A DNA stretch of 64,000 bases from JAJRZL01 sp964557855 (GCA_964557855.1 CAZLBP010000017.1:17635-81634); one strand, 5' to 3'; shown: positions 26,557 to 36,258, counted from the first letter of the stretch. Notes: generated by a model from the sequence alone, not told the origin. Translations and numbers: made by a program.

Positions 26557-26826
26557 CTACCCCACCAGCCCCGGGATCATGTCAAACATGTGATGCGTGA
26601 AGTCGGTCAGGACGTTGATCATCCAGGGCAGGAAGATAAGCAGAGCCAGCGCTATGGCTAGAATCTTGGGGACAAATGTCAAAGTTAATTCGTTGATTTG
26701 AGTAATCGCCTGAAAGATCGAGATGGCCAGACCGATTACGAGCGCAAACAGCAGCATGGGTCCCGCCACCATCAGCGTCACGGACAATGCTTCTCGGCCT
26801 ATAGCTACAACCATTTGCGGTGTCAT
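26557..26826 (-). CDS. fliQ: FliQ, flagellar export gate protein
   Basis: An 89-residue protein with two membrane helices, starting MTPQMVVAIGREALSVTLMV and ending in the typical MINVLTDFTHHMFDMIPGL. It is normal family length. With FliP and FliR it forms the export gate. Spacing to fliP is 11 bp. In most genomes fliR follows directly; here the island repeat begins 30 bp downstream. Confidence 0.95.
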   Translation of the reverse strand: MTPQMVVAIGREALSVTLMVAGPMLLFALVIGLAISIFQAITQINELTLTFVPKILAIALALLIFLPWMINVLTDFTHHMFDMIPGLVG

Positions 26827-26837
26827 AAACCTGCACC

Positions 26838-27590
26838 CTAAACTTTGAAGGATTCCACCAGCGATTTCACCAGCAAGTACCAGCCGTCCACCAGGACGAA
26901 TAACAGTATCTTGAACGGTAACGACACGATAATCGGCGGCAGCATCATCATACCCATCGACATGAGAACCGAAGCCACCACCATATCGATCACCAGAAAC
27001 GGTACGAAGAGAACGAAGGCAATCTGAAAGGCAGTACGCAATTCTGATATGACGAAGCTCGGCACCAGCACATGCAAGGGGATATCAGCGGTGCTATCCG
27101 GTTGATCCAAGTCGGCGATATTGACGAACAGGGCCAGGTCTTTCTCGCGAGTTTGCGAAAACATAAAGTCGCGCACGGGACCAACCGCTTTGTCAAACGC
27201 CTCTTCGGAACTAATCTCTTTGTCGATATATGGCTTGATACCCTCGTTGTACGCCTTGTCGATAACCGGCGACATCACGAAAAAGGTCAAAATCAGCGCC
27301 AGCCCCACCAGCAACTGGTTAGGGGGCATCTGATGGATACCCATCGCATTGCGCAGAAACGACATGACGACCACGAACCGCACGAACGAAGTCACCATGA
27401 TGAGGATCGACGGCGCCAGCGCCAGAACCGTCAGGAGAATGATGATCTGTAGCGTGGTCGAGAGATCGGACGCGTCGTCCGATTCCCCGACTTCAACCGA
27501 GACTTTCGGTAACGATTGAGCGTAGGCACAATCGGCCAGAACCAGGACACAAGTCAGGCTGGCCAGCAAAAAAAAGATCTTCTTACTCAT
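26838..27590 (-). CDS. fliP: FliP, flagellar export gate protein
   Basis: A 250-residue protein with a cleavable signal peptide (about 25 residues, ending near ADCAYAQ) and four membrane helices. Family motifs are TSFVRFVVVMSFLRNAMG and MGMMMLPPIIVSLPFKILLF. It is the core of the FliPQR gate. The periplasmic loop (TREKDLALFVNIADLDQP) is as in the family. Confidence 0.96.
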   Translation of the reverse strand: MSKKIFFLLASLTCVLVLADCAYAQSLPKVSVEVGESDDASDLSTTLQIIILLTVLALAPSILIMVTSFVRFVVVMSFLRNAMGIHQMPPNQLLVGLALILTFFVMSPVIDKAYNEGIKPYIDKEISSEEAFDKAVGPVRDFMFSQTREKDLALFVNIADLDQPDSTADIPLHVLVPSFVISELRTAFQIAFVLFVPFLVIDMVVASVLMSMGMMMLPPIIVSLPFKILLFVLVDGWYLLVKSLVESFKV

Positions 27591-27678
27591 GTTGTCCTAT
27601 AACGGCGACTCTTGACCCACCGATTCCATCCGGTGGGCCCGATTGATCCGAGAATCAACCAACCGGTTAGCCGATCGG

Positions 27679-28239
27679 TCAGGTTCCGGTGGCCGCTTCG
27701 CGCCGCCTCAATTTCAAGGCGCCCACTCGGTGCGACACTTTCCTGAGCACGCCGGCAAAGTCGGACTGGGCACGAGGCTCTACGACAGCGGGTATAACCG
27801 TCGCCGTTTGCTCCGGATCAAGCTCAGCCAGAACCGACATGCTGTTTTCCGTTACTCCGACCAGCACCGACTTGTCTGCCACCCGTACCAGGGATATGGT
27901 CTTTTTGGGCGCTACATAGGCCGTTTCCAGAACCTCCAGAGCCCGATGGCTCGAACCCTGGCCCGAACGCGACCCGCTGAGTCGTTTCAACAGAAATATG
28001 CCCCCATAGATACAGCCGATTACGACCGCCAATGCGCTGACTATTCTCAAGAGGGAATAGAACGTTGAGCCCACCGGCGCGGTTGAAGATACCGGACTAT
28101 TTTGTCCGGAAATGGTTTCACCGCTATCGATCATGCGCTTGCCGCCGGTCCGATCCGTTTGCAGAGCAAACAGCCCGATTATCGCCAGGCTCAGGATGAT
28201 GATGACGGTTATCGCCGACCGTCGGTTCTGATTATTCAC
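27679..28239 (-). CDS. fliO: FliO-like flagellar biosynthesis protein
   Basis: A 186-residue protein: a short N-terminal hydrophobic segment (ITVIIILSLAIIGLFAL), a periplasmic linker, a second helix (ALAVVIGCIYGGIFLLKRL) and a cytoplasmic domain (LEVLETAYVAPKKTISLVRV) matching the FliO family. FliO assists FliP assembly. It overlaps fliN by 8 bases and precedes fliP by 88 bp. Confidence 0.85.
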   Translation of the reverse strand: MNNQNRRSAITVIIILSLAIIGLFALQTDRTGGKRMIDSGETISGQNSPVSSTAPVGSTFYSLLRIVSALAVVIGCIYGGIFLLKRLSGSRSGQGSSHRALEVLETAYVAPKKTISLVRVADKSVLVGVTENSMSVLAELDPEQTATVIPAVVEPRAQSDFAGVLRKVSHRVGALKLRRREAATGT

Positions 28240-28858
28240 TTTCGTTCAACAGCTTCAGGCGTTCTTCCGGCGTCATGAGCTGGGTTATGCGCACGCCGAA
28301 GTTTTCATCGATCACCACCACCTCACCCCGAGCCACCAGTTTCTGATTCACCATCACGTCCACCGGCTCCCCGGCCAACTTGTTCAATTCCACGACCGAA
28401 CCGGGACCCAGGCCCAGAATGTCCGATATGGACATCTTTGTCCGTCCCAGTTCTATCGAAACCGGCAAATTCACGTCCATCAAGAGCTCGATATTCCTTG
28501 GCTCGCTGACGCCGGCCGGCTGAGACAGGTGCTGGAACTCGGCTTTGGAAACCGAGGTCGACCCGAAATCGATATCGTCTGCCGACGCGGCCCTGTCTTC
28601 CGCCGGTAGCTCATCGAGCATGGCGATCATATCAGCTTCCAGGTTCGCATCGTCCGCTTCTTGCCTGTTCCCCGATGGTCCTGCGCTTTGTTGCGCCGTG
28701 CCTGCCGAACCGGGCTGCGGGTTATCGCTCGACTCTTTGACGGCAGTGGCCGACGGTTCGCGTCCGGTTTCACTGCCGGCCACGGTTCTGTCCGGTCCTG
28801 AGGATGCTTCGGTCGGAGCCGATTCTCCGCGTGACTCGGCTTTTTCTTCTTCTGTCAT
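28232..28858 (-). CDS. fliN: FliN, flagellar motor switch protein
   Basis: A 208-residue protein: an acidic Ser/Glu-rich low-complexity N-terminal region (about residues 1-125) and a C-terminal SpoA domain with LLMDVNLPVSIELGRTKMSI and VMVNQKLVARGEVVVID. The SpoA part is complete and forms the C-ring base with FliM, binding export chaperones. The long acidic leader is much longer than in E. coli FliN (137 residues in total). It lies 1 bp after fliM. Confidence 0.93.
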   Translation of the reverse strand: MTEEEKAESRGESAPTEASSGPDRTVAGSETGREPSATAVKESSDNPQPGSAGTAQQSAGPSGNRQEADDANLEADMIAMLDELPAEDRAASADDIDFGSTSVSKAEFQHLSQPAGVSEPRNIELLMDVNLPVSIELGRTKMSISDILGLGPGSVVELNKLAGEPVDVMVNQKLVARGEVVVIDENFGVRITQLMTPEERLKLLNESE

Positions 28859-28859
28859 A

Positions 28860-29858
28860 TCACGAACTCTCTTCCAACGGATTGTCCAACACTTCTACGA
28901 CCTGAAAGGCCCGCTTCTTGCCCGAAATGCCGGGCCGCGCCAGGTACTTCTTTCGTCTGTTGACATATACTTCAATTGCCTGATTTATCTTCTTTTCCGC
29001 CGGTATGATGTCCCCGGTATTCAGTTCCAGAAAATCCCGGACCTTAATCGTAGTATCGAGCAAAGCCGCCTGCAAGTCCACCTCCACGTGCTGTAAATTG
29101 GTCAGATTGGCATCTCGATCATACTCATGATTCTTCTTTTTAGTGGCATCAATCCAGTTCTGGGCGGAGAGCTTCGTGATAATCGGTTCGAGAGCAACAT
29201 ACGGGTAGCAGATGCTGAGCAGACCGGTCGACTGAAACAGTTTCACCTGTAAGGAAACGACCACGACCGTTTCACCGGGTGGCACAATCTGGATGAACTG
29301 CGGGTTTGTTTCGAAACTCCTTTGCTCCACATTCAGTTGAACGATGTTCTCCCACGAGAGCTCGAGATCGCGGTAGAGTTTGTGTACCAGTCGCCCCATG
29401 ACGGTGCGCTCGATGGGAGTCAGCTCCCGCTCGATCTCCAGGATCTTGCCGTTGCCTCCAAACATGCGATCAATAAAGGACAACGTCAGGGTGGGATTGA
29501 AATCGACCAGGTTGACCCCTTCCAGCGGCGCCGCCGCAAAGGTGTAGGTGCAGGAGGGTGTTACGAGCGACATGACGAATTCGGAGTACGTGATCTGGTC
29601 CACTGAGACCAGATCGATGTCGACTATCGTCCGCATCATGGTCGACAACGTAGATGCGTAGTGACCCGCAAAGTTGTCGTGCATGTTCTCCAGCGTCCGG
29701 ATCTGGTCCTTCGAAACCCGATTCGGGTGCTTGAAGTCGTAGGGAACAATGGACCGCAAATCATCTTCCTGCTGCGGCTGCTCCTGACCGGATGATTCTT
29801 CCGCCGACACGGTCGTCAACAGGGCATCGATCTCTTCCTGGCTCAGAATTTTCGGCAC
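28860..29858 (-). CDS. fliM: FliM, flagellar motor switch protein
   Basis: A 332-residue protein with the CheY-P-binding start (MPKILSQEEIDALLTTV), a middle CheC-like domain with the family stretch MMRTIVDIDLVSVDQITYSEF, and a C-terminal SpoA domain. It forms the C-ring and controls the direction of rotation. The intact CheY-binding peptide fits the single-domain receivers encoded at 7477-8406. It lies 12 bp after fliL. Confidence 0.96.
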   Translation of the reverse strand: MPKILSQEEIDALLTTVSAEESSGQEQPQQEDDLRSIVPYDFKHPNRVSKDQIRTLENMHDNFAGHYASTLSTMMRTIVDIDLVSVDQITYSEFVMSLVTPSCTYTFAAAPLEGVNLVDFNPTLTLSFIDRMFGGNGKILEIERELTPIERTVMGRLVHKLYRDLELSWENIVQLNVEQRSFETNPQFIQIVPPGETVVVVSLQVKLFQSTGLLSICYPYVALEPIITKLSAQNWIDATKKKNHEYDRDANLTNLQHVEVDLQAALLDTTIKVRDFLELNTGDIIPAEKKINQAIEVYVNRRKKYLARPGISGKKRAFQVVEVLDNPLEESS

Positions 29859-29870
29859 GTCACAAAATCC

Positions 29871-30467
29871 TTACTGGAGCACGAAATCCGTGTAATACAC
29901 CCCGGCCAATTCGTCGGTGTGCAGTAATTCCGCCACTCTCTTCTTTATTTGATAGCGCACGATTTCTTTCTGCTTGATGTCGGTCAATTGCGCCACGGTT
30001 TTGGACGACAGAATGGTTATCAAAGCGTCCCTGATGATCGGCTCTCGTTTCTCGAACAGAGCCGCCGCCGGCGCCGATTCGAGCTCAAAACTCAGTGACG
30101 CAGAGAGGTAACGCGACCCGCCGGTCCCGGCCGGATTGATGACGATATCCTCTATGTCACAGATATGCACTTGCCCGGCGCCGTGGCCGCCTTTGTGCTT
30201 GCTTTTTGCGGACCCGTGCGAATCCGAACCGCCGTCATGTCCCGATGTCGCGGTCGTAGCGGCATGGTCCGGATCACCGGCTTTCGACATCATGGGCTTG
30301 ATGACGAACAAAGCTACGGCTACTCCGATGACAACAGCGCCAAATCCGATGCCGCCGAGCACCAGGAGCTTCTTCGATCCGCCCTTCTTCCCGGTTGTCG
30401 AAGCGGCTGCCTCATTGGCCCCGGCGCCTTCCGAGCTCTTATTCCGTTCTTCTTTATCGCTTGCCAT
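29871..30467 (-). CDS. fliL: FliL, flagellar basal-body-associated protein
   Basis: A 198-residue protein with one membrane helix near residues 33-55 (LLVLGGIGFGAVVIGVAVAL), a His/Gly/Ser-rich linker and a periplasmic domain with LSFELESAPAAALFEKREP, typical of FliL. FliL surrounds and supports the stator. It lies directly upstream of fliM. The linker HDGGSDSHGSAKSKHKGGHG is unusually His-rich, possibly metal-binding. Confidence 0.92.
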   Translation of the reverse strand: MASDKEERNKSSEGAGANEAAASTTGKKGGSKKLLVLGGIGFGAVVIGVAVALFVIKPMMSKAGDPDHAATTATSGHDGGSDSHGSAKSKHKGGHGAGQVHICDIEDIVINPAGTGGSRYLSASLSFELESAPAAALFEKREPIIRDALITILSSKTVAQLTDIKQKEIVRYQIKKRVAELLHTDELAGVYYTDFVLQ

Positions 30468-30493
30468 AGATTCTCTCCTGTCAATTCCCCCAC

Positions 30494-30522
30494 CGGTATC
30501 CGGACGTTACGCCCGGATACCG
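30494..30522. other. Intercistronic hairpin between flgE and fliL
   Basis: Arms CGGTATCCGG/CCGGATACCG with a 9-base loop. There is no T-run, so it is more likely an mRNA stabiliser or processing site than a terminator. It lies in the 102-bp flgE-fliL gap. Confidence 0.55.
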
Positions 30523-30569
30523 ATGCATCAGATAACCCATGTACCGATTGCTACACATTCCACAGGCTA

Positions 30570-32516
30570 TTACCGTTTAATATTAACCAATTCATCTAAC
30601 ATGCTGTCCGACGTAGTAATGATTCGGGCGTTGGCCTGGAAGCCGCGCTGGGCGGTAATCATCCCGGTGAACTCCTCAGCGATGTCGACCGAGGATGACT
30701 CCAGTGCACCGGAGAATATCTCGGCTGAAACTGTCTCACCGGCCACGCCTTCGACGGCATTGCCGGAGTTGGACGATTCCTGGTACATCGATTTACCCGC
30801 CTTGCGCAAACCGGCCTGATTGAAGAAATCGGCCAACGTTATCTGCGCTAGCAATCGAGTTACACCGTTGCTGAAAATGCCGGAGATATTGCCCGCCTTA
30901 TCGATGGCGATCTTCTCCAGCATGCCGACCCCGTAACCGTCCTGACGAATAATATTGGCCGTATGTTGTCCGGAGAAGCCGGTCAGACCGTCGAATCCCA
31001 GCGCCGTCCCGGCGTCGATGGCAATGTACATCGTATCCGCGCCGTTGTTGGGGTTGATATTGATCGAATCAGCCCCACTGTTATATTCAAAGGCACTCAG
31101 GGAACCGTCGCCGTTAAACTGCACATAGCCGCCGCCGCCGGCGGTGATGATTTCGCTATTTAGAGTCGTCGCGGACCACTCCCACCGGTTGGGAACAATC
31201 GACTTAAAGAACTCGATTGACAGGTTGTGCTTGCCGCCGCGTGAGTCAAAAACGCTGATCGACGCCGTGTGAATGGTGGCGTCGGTTTCGATTATGAGCG
31301 GGTCAGCGCCGGTAGCGGAAATGCCGGTTGAACCTGCCGAGATTTCGACGCCGCCACCGCCCAGGCCGCTAAGACCGGTGACAATACCGGTTTCCTCGTT
31401 CACAACCAGTCCCAGACTGGTCGAGACCGGACCGGCTGCCGCGCCGGTGCCTTTGGTCGGGGTAAACGTATCGGTCGCCTGCAGCGTCGATGCCAAACCA
31501 CCGCCGGACTGCATCTGGGCGCCAGGCGCCACTCCGAAGATTACATTGAGAATATCGCCGGCGGAAGCTGTCGAAGAAACGAAGTTGTACGAGGCAGAAC
31601 TGCCGGCCCGATCTCGGGTAATGACGATCTCGCCGGACCCGTTCAGCTCGGCGCTGATACCAACCATCTGATTGATAGTTGAGATCAACTCATCGAGAGT
31701 CGTATCCGCGGAAAACCCGGTCATGGGTTCGGTAATGGTGCCGTCGACAGTCAGGTTGAAATCCGAGAAGTCGACCACGGGCGGCGCCAGACTACCCAGA
31801 GTCTGACCGCCGGATAAACCGGACAAAGCACTCGTGAAACTGTCGGCCGTGGCCTGGGCACCCGTGATGGTAATACTGTGGGTGCCCCCGACCCCGTCAA
31901 CCGTCTCCGTTTCCGAAACGAGAAAGACCCCTGATCCACCGGAGCTGATCAAATGTGCCTGCGAGTCGGACGCCGTCGCGTTCAAGTTACTCGCCATCCA
32001 GATCGTCTCCGTAGCCCGCGCCGGATCCTGTTGTCCGGTCGGCAGCGTGATCTGGCCGGTTGTTGCCAGAGCCGGGATTTCGCCCGACGTGTCGGCCATT
32101 CTGCCGAGTACGTACAGACCGGTCGCCGGATCTACCAAAGTCGCATTGGCATCGAAACCGAACGCCCCGGCCCGAGTATAGAACCGGTTGTCGTTGGCAT
32201 CGCCCAGGACGAAGAATCCGGTGCCCTGTATGGCCAGGTCACTTATCTGGCCGGTAGTCTCCAGACCGCCCTGCTTGAAGAGCGTGTCCAATGACCCCAC
32301 TTCCATCCCCAGTCCAAGCTGGACCGGATTGGTACCGCCGCTGACCGACGACGGCCGTCCGGCTCCTCGAAATGTCTGCACCAGGGCCTCGCGAAAATTG
32401 ACGCGGCTTGACTGAAAGCCGATCGTGTTGATGTTCGCGATGTTGTTGCCAATGACATTCATTTTGACCTGGTGGTTTTTCAAGCCGGAAACACCGGCAA
32501 ACAATGACGCCATCAT
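30570..32516 (-). CDS. flgE: FlgE, flagellar hook protein
   Basis: About 648 residues. The N-terminus has MASLFAGVSGLKNHQVKMNV and NNIANINTIGFQSSRVNF, the rod/hook/HAP motif. The C-terminus has SVDIAEEFTGMITAQRGFQA and RIITTSDSMLDELVNIKR, which form the coiled-coil core of the hook. The middle 400 residues are exposed, variable and repetitive in Gly/Ser/Thr. The start at ATG 32516 (with a second ATG next to it) follows GGAGG. FlgE is longer than in enteric bacteria (about 400), which is common in other phyla. Confidence 0.95.
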   Translation of the reverse strand: MMASLFAGVSGLKNHQVKMNVIGNNIANINTIGFQSSRVNFREALVQTFRGAGRPSSVSGGTNPVQLGLGMEVGSLDTLFKQGGLETTGQISDLAIQGTGFFVLGDANDNRFYTRAGAFGFDANATLVDPATGLYVLGRMADTSGEIPALATTGQITLPTGQQDPARATETIWMASNLNATASDSQAHLISSGGSGVFLVSETETVDGVGGTHSITITGAQATADSFTSALSGLSGGQTLGSLAPPVVDFSDFNLTVDGTITEPMTGFSADTTLDELISTINQMVGISAELNGSGEIVITRDRAGSSASYNFVSSTASAGDILNVIFGVAPGAQMQSGGGLASTLQATDTFTPTKGTGAAAGPVSTSLGLVVNEETGIVTGLSGLGGGGVEISAGSTGISATGADPLIIETDATIHTASISVFDSRGGKHNLSIEFFKSIVPNRWEWSATTLNSEIITAGGGGYVQFNGDGSLSAFEYNSGADSININPNNGADTMYIAIDAGTALGFDGLTGFSGQHTANIIRQDGYGVGMLEKIAIDKAGNISGIFSNGVTRLLAQITLADFFNQAGLRKAGKSMYQESSNSGNAVEGVAGETVSAEIFSGALESSSVDIAEEFTGMITAQRGFQANARIITTSDSMLDELVNIKR

Positions 32517-32622
32517 GATGACACTACCTCCATGAATGAGCAAGCGAGCCTCTCCATCACAATGAAGTCCGGCTCTCGTTGCAGTATTGCGTTTATCGAT
32601 ATGCCTATCAGTATTTGTTTCA

Positions 32623-33024
32623 TTACAGTATCACGGCGGAATCGATCGACGTAACGATGCCGTCGCGCAGGTTGTTGCGATCAAACGCCGTTATCACCGT
32701 CCGGTTGTTGACCGCCACGACGAGGGCCGATTCGTCCGTGAGGATCATCGTCTCGCGTGACCCTTTCTCTGCCGCCCGATCCACCGCATCCGCGATTTTG
32801 CCCAGCGTCTCGTCCGAGAAACGTATGCCTCTCGAGAACAAACGCTGCTCCGCGTGTTTGGAGAACGTCAACCGACGGTCATGGGCCAGTTCCTTCGAGA
32901 ACATGTCCTTGAAGGAGACTTGCTCCGATGACTCCGTCCGCCCGGACTCGCGCCGTTGGGCGATTTCCAGCAGATCAGCCGGACGCTGCAGCCGGGAAAC
33001 CGAAATTGATTCACTACCGTTCAT
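32623..33024 (-). CDS. Flagellar operon protein (TIGR02530 type)
   Basis: A 133-residue protein with the family stretch LTFSKHAEQRLFSRGIRFSD and MILTDESALVVAVNNRTVIT. Such a gene commonly sits between flgD and flgE. Its role is thought to be in hook assembly or regulation, but is not settled. The gap to flgE is 106 bp. Confidence 0.82.
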   Translation of the reverse strand: MNGSESISVSRLQRPADLLEIAQRRESGRTESSEQVSFKDMFSKELAHDRRLTFSKHAEQRLFSRGIRFSDETLGKIADAVDRAAEKGSRETMILTDESALVVAVNNRTVITAFDRNNLRDGIVTSIDSAVIL

Positions 33025-33051
33025 GTCGCTGTTTACATCCTTGTTGGTTCG

Positions 33052-33750
33052 TTACGGTTCGTCTTCGGGATCGATGATGGCCCGCACGTCACCGAACGGA
33101 ATCTCCATACCGTTGACCTGGAAGTACGCGGAACCGTCGCGATAGGTGACCGCTTCCACCAGGCCGGAGAAGGACTGGTCCACCGTAAAGGTATTGCCGT
33201 CCCGATCCGTGCCGACCACGTCAATCGTGTACCGGCCGGCTTCAACCAGGTTTGACTGAAGGTCACGCCCGTCCCATTCGAAGGTGTGAGTTCCGGCCGT
33301 GACGTCACCTTCCTGAAGCGTAGCCACTACATGGCCGCTACTGTTCTTTATGGTTATCTCCAGCGTCTGCGCGAAGCGATCAGTATTGACACTGATGGTC
33401 GGCGGCGTATTACCGTCGAAATACAGGCCGGAAAAGTTGGCTTGCACCTCTTTGCCTATGAGCCCGGCGGCCATGATGTTGTTGATCGACTGCATCTGCA
33501 GGTAGTCCCATTCGTTGGCCTCCGAGATTCCCTGGGCGATATTGGCCATCTGCTCCAGAGAAGAGAACTGCGCGAGTTGAGCAACGAAGTCTTCGTCCTG
33601 CATGGGATTCAGCGGATCCTGATTCTCCAGTTTGGCGATCAACAAGTGGAGAAAATCGTCCTTCCCCAGTGATTTCAGCCCGCTGGTAAACGGTGTATCG
33701 CTGCCCCCCGGCGTCGTGAGACCTTCTATCGAGGCTGGTGTAACTGACAT
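33052..33750 (-). CDS. flgD: FlgD, hook-capping scaffold protein
   Basis: A 232-residue protein with the conserved N-terminus KDDFLHLLIAKLENQDPLNP and EDFVAQLAQFSSLEQMANI, then Ig-like/FlgD-Ig and Tudor-like domains (VVATLQEGDVTAGTHTFEWD). It caps the growing hook so FlgE can polymerise. It lies between fliK and the TIGR02530-type gene. Confidence 0.95.
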   Translation of the reverse strand: MSVTPASIEGLTTPGGSDTPFTSGLKSLGKDDFLHLLIAKLENQDPLNPMQDEDFVAQLAQFSSLEQMANIAQGISEANEWDYLQMQSINNIMAAGLIGKEVQANFSGLYFDGNTPPTISVNTDRFAQTLEITIKNSSGHVVATLQEGDVTAGTHTFEWDGRDLQSNLVEAGRYTIDVVGTDRDGNTFTVDQSFSGLVEAVTYRDGSAYFQVNGMEIPFGDVRAIIDPEDEP

Positions 33751-33758
33751 ACTATCTC

Positions 33759-35486
33759 CTAAGCTAAGATATTAACCCCTTGCGATCCGACGTACGATGT
33801 TGCCGGTACCGGACCGGCGCCCGAGTAGAGGTCAGTCTGAGGCATTACCTCGGTGAGCGAAAACCGTCCTGCCATATTCTGAAATCGGAAACTCGGGAAT
33901 CTTCGACCGGGAGACTGTTGCCCGGCCTGACGTGAATCGACGTTTACATCAATATAATCTACTTCAATATCAGCTTTATGCAGGGCGTCGATCAGCTTGT
34001 CCAATGATTGTTCCACCGCGGACTGCGCCTGGATGCTCTTGACCGTAACCACCGCCCGCAAATGATCATTGTGCATCATCAGGTTGAGCCGGGCCGTTCC
34101 CAGGTGTTCCGGTTCAATGTGCAGCCTGACCGACTGACCGCCGGGACGCAGTGACGTACGCATATCATCCGGCAACGTAAACCGGATCGGCTGCGGCACG
34201 ACTTTCGGTCGGTCGAGCATCGATTCCAGGTTGACATGATTAGTATCCCGTACCACGCCCAGGGCGTTTTCCGCAGAAGTCCGGTCGTTGAGTACAGTAT
34301 CGGCGTTGCCCTTACCATTGTCCTGAGAAGAATTGAGCCAGTGGATGGCGGTCCTATCCTGTCCAGGCAGATTGCCCCGAAGCATATCGACCGCCATTCG
34401 TGGCAACGGCTCTTGGCAGGGCATGATTTGCTCGCGGCCAATCGCTTGAGGAGATCTTGTCGCCTCCGGCAGCAAACTCCTGAAGGCCTCGCCATCGTCA
34501 GCTTCTGCCGGGATTTCGTGGTTCGCATATCGCGGTAGATCTGACTGTAGCTTGCATTTCAGCACCATTTCCTGTCCGACATTTTGCGCCACAATCTCAA
34601 TTCCCATGTGCTTTGCCGGGTGCGAATCGGCAGCCGTTGGCTGTCGGATCGGAGGTGATGTCTCGACTCGGATTTCAGTGATGTTCAACTTGGCGATGTA
34701 GTCGTCAATCAAGTTTTGCTTGATGGCGGCAAGCGGATCTTTTTCCTGAAGACGGTTCCCCAACGAATCCTGTCGATCCGATCCTATCCGGACCTGCAGG
34801 TCGGAAACCGGCAGGGAAATCCGAATAGTCTTTTGTGGTTGATCGGAAGCGGCGACTTCCAGATGGAGCGCACCTTGTTCGACCGATGAACGCACCACAT
34901 GGTAGGCGCCGGGCTTCAAAGTCCACAATTCGTCCGACGGCAGCATCCCCGGGCCCTCTGAAGTTGACAAAGAACTGAACGAAAAGGGAGTGTTGTGATC
35001 GAAGACGGCAACATTGGCACCCGCGTATGATGACGGTGGCAACGATGCCCACGGCTCAATCTTCGTACCGTGAGCTACGTCGGCTGGCTGACCATCAGCA
35101 ACAATATTGCCGAAAAGTACGTGCGAGTTGTGATCGCCCGTTATCGTTTCAGCGTCAATCGGTTTACCGACTATTTCAAACGGTGAAGGGTGTGGGGTTG
35201 TGGACCGAGCGGTCAGGTCGTTGGGAATCTCACTGTGTGCCGGGATCTGCGGCAGCGCTCTATTCCCCTGTCCTGATTCCCGGGGAATGGGGTTCGGCGG
35301 CAGAAAACGGTCCAGCAGGCCCGGGGTGGGTGGTAGGTCGACCCGAGCTTGATTCTCCAGAATATCGCCGAAAATAGCGTCAAACGAAACCGCACCGGCA
35401 TCATCGCTCACACCGGCGGGTACCTGGCCCTGGGCGTGAATAACACCCAGCAGCAGATCGAGCAGTGCTGTTTCGTTGTTTATCAT
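33759..35486 (-). CDS. fliK: FliK-like hook-length control protein
   Basis: A 575-residue protein. Most of it is low-complexity and poorly conserved. The C-terminal domain (about residues 440-525) has the Flg_hook signature LRPGGQSVRLHIEPEHLGTA and AVVTVKSIQAQSAVEQSLDK. FliK is a secreted ruler that triggers the FlhB switch. It precedes flgD by 8 bp. The identification rests on the C-terminal domain and position. Confidence 0.9.
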   Translation of the reverse strand: MINNETALLDLLLGVIHAQGQVPAGVSDDAGAVSFDAIFGDILENQARVDLPPTPGLLDRFLPPNPIPRESGQGNRALPQIPAHSEIPNDLTARSTTPHPSPFEIVGKPIDAETITGDHNSHVLFGNIVADGQPADVAHGTKIEPWASLPPSSYAGANVAVFDHNTPFSFSSLSTSEGPGMLPSDELWTLKPGAYHVVRSSVEQGALHLEVAASDQPQKTIRISLPVSDLQVRIGSDRQDSLGNRLQEKDPLAAIKQNLIDDYIAKLNITEIRVETSPPIRQPTAADSHPAKHMGIEIVAQNVGQEMVLKCKLQSDLPRYANHEIPAEADDGEAFRSLLPEATRSPQAIGREQIMPCQEPLPRMAVDMLRGNLPGQDRTAIHWLNSSQDNGKGNADTVLNDRTSAENALGVVRDTNHVNLESMLDRPKVVPQPIRFTLPDDMRTSLRPGGQSVRLHIEPEHLGTARLNLMMHNDHLRAVVTVKSIQAQSAVEQSLDKLIDALHKADIEVDYIDVNVDSRQAGQQSPGRRFPSFRFQNMAGRFSLTEVMPQTDLYSGAGPVPATSYVGSQGVNILA

Positions 35487-35488
35487 CG

Positions 35489-36217
35489 TTACTTCTCGGC
35501 TATCGTAATCATCTGTTTGGACAGACTCGCCGCCCGCTTCGGCGGCAGCAACTGCAAAACTTCAGATGCCTTTTTGGTTTTCATCCGAGGGATGATGGCC
35601 ACGATCGTCTCATCATCAAGATTAGCCATCAACTGCGCGACCGAGCGAGGATCCATGCCATCATAGAGCTTGGCAAGATTGTTGATTCGAGCAGATTCCG
35701 CCTGTTCGATCTTAAGCATCTTCGTCGCAACTTCCTTTTCACGCTTTGCCAGCTCCTTCTCTCGTTTCTCCAGAACATCACGTTGTTTCCGAAGCTGCTC
35801 TGTTTCCTTTTTGAGCCAGTTGGCCGATTCGATGGAATCCTCAACGGACATCCCGAACTCCGCCCCCGTCAGCTCGCTCATGTCCGGCTCCCAGTCGAGA
35901 GCATTCAGATTGGCATTAATCATGTCAAGGACACTTTGGTCGGTTTCCCCGTCCGGCAGGCTGTCCAGAATCTCTTTGTCCGACGGTTCATTCATCGGAG
36001 ATTGCTCGCCTTCCGGTCCGGATGCAATTGTCTCGGGGACGTTGGCCGTTTGTTGCCCCATAATCATCATCACACCGGTCGTCGCCCCGATCACGATCAC
36101 CATCAACACGAATGCTATAATGATGTACTTGATCATGCTGCCGCTCTTCGGCGCCGGCCGCGGGTTCTCGGCATTCTCTGCGTTCTGGTTATTGCCTTTG
36201 TCGTTCGGTTCCGACAC
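35489..36217 (-). CDS. MotE-like flagellar coiled-coil protein (MgtE N-terminal-type domain)
   Basis: About 242 residues: a short cytoplasmic leader, a membrane helix (MIKYIIIAFVLMVIVIGATT), a coiled coil rich in Glu/Lys/Arg (about residues 115-185, including RKQRDVLEKREKELAKREKE) and a C-terminal MgtE-N-like domain (MDPRSVAQLMANLDDETIVA). The architecture matches MotE, a chaperone of stator proteins. The GTG start at 36217 is chosen because GGAG lies 7 bases upstream; a TTG five codons earlier is weaker. It is the first gene of the sigma-54-driven operon. FliJ is an alternative but would lack the membrane helix. Confidence 0.75.
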   Translation of the reverse strand: MSEPNDKGNNQNAENAENPRPAPKSGSMIKYIIIAFVLMVIVIGATTGVMMIMGQQTANVPETIASGPEGEQSPMNEPSDKEILDSLPDGETDQSVLDMINANLNALDWEPDMSELTGAEFGMSVEDSIESANWLKKETEQLRKQRDVLEKREKELAKREKEVATKMLKIEQAESARINNLAKLYDGMDPRSVAQLMANLDDETIVAIIPRMKTKKASEVLQLLPPKRAASLSKQMITIAEK

Positions 36218-36258
36218 GTAATTACTCCACAAGTATCTATTATCCCACAGCCCGACAT

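Noticed and set aside
28232..28858. Disrupted or fused FliN because of its long acidic leader
   Set aside because: The SpoA domain is intact and long acidic leaders are known in FliN/FliY-type proteins.
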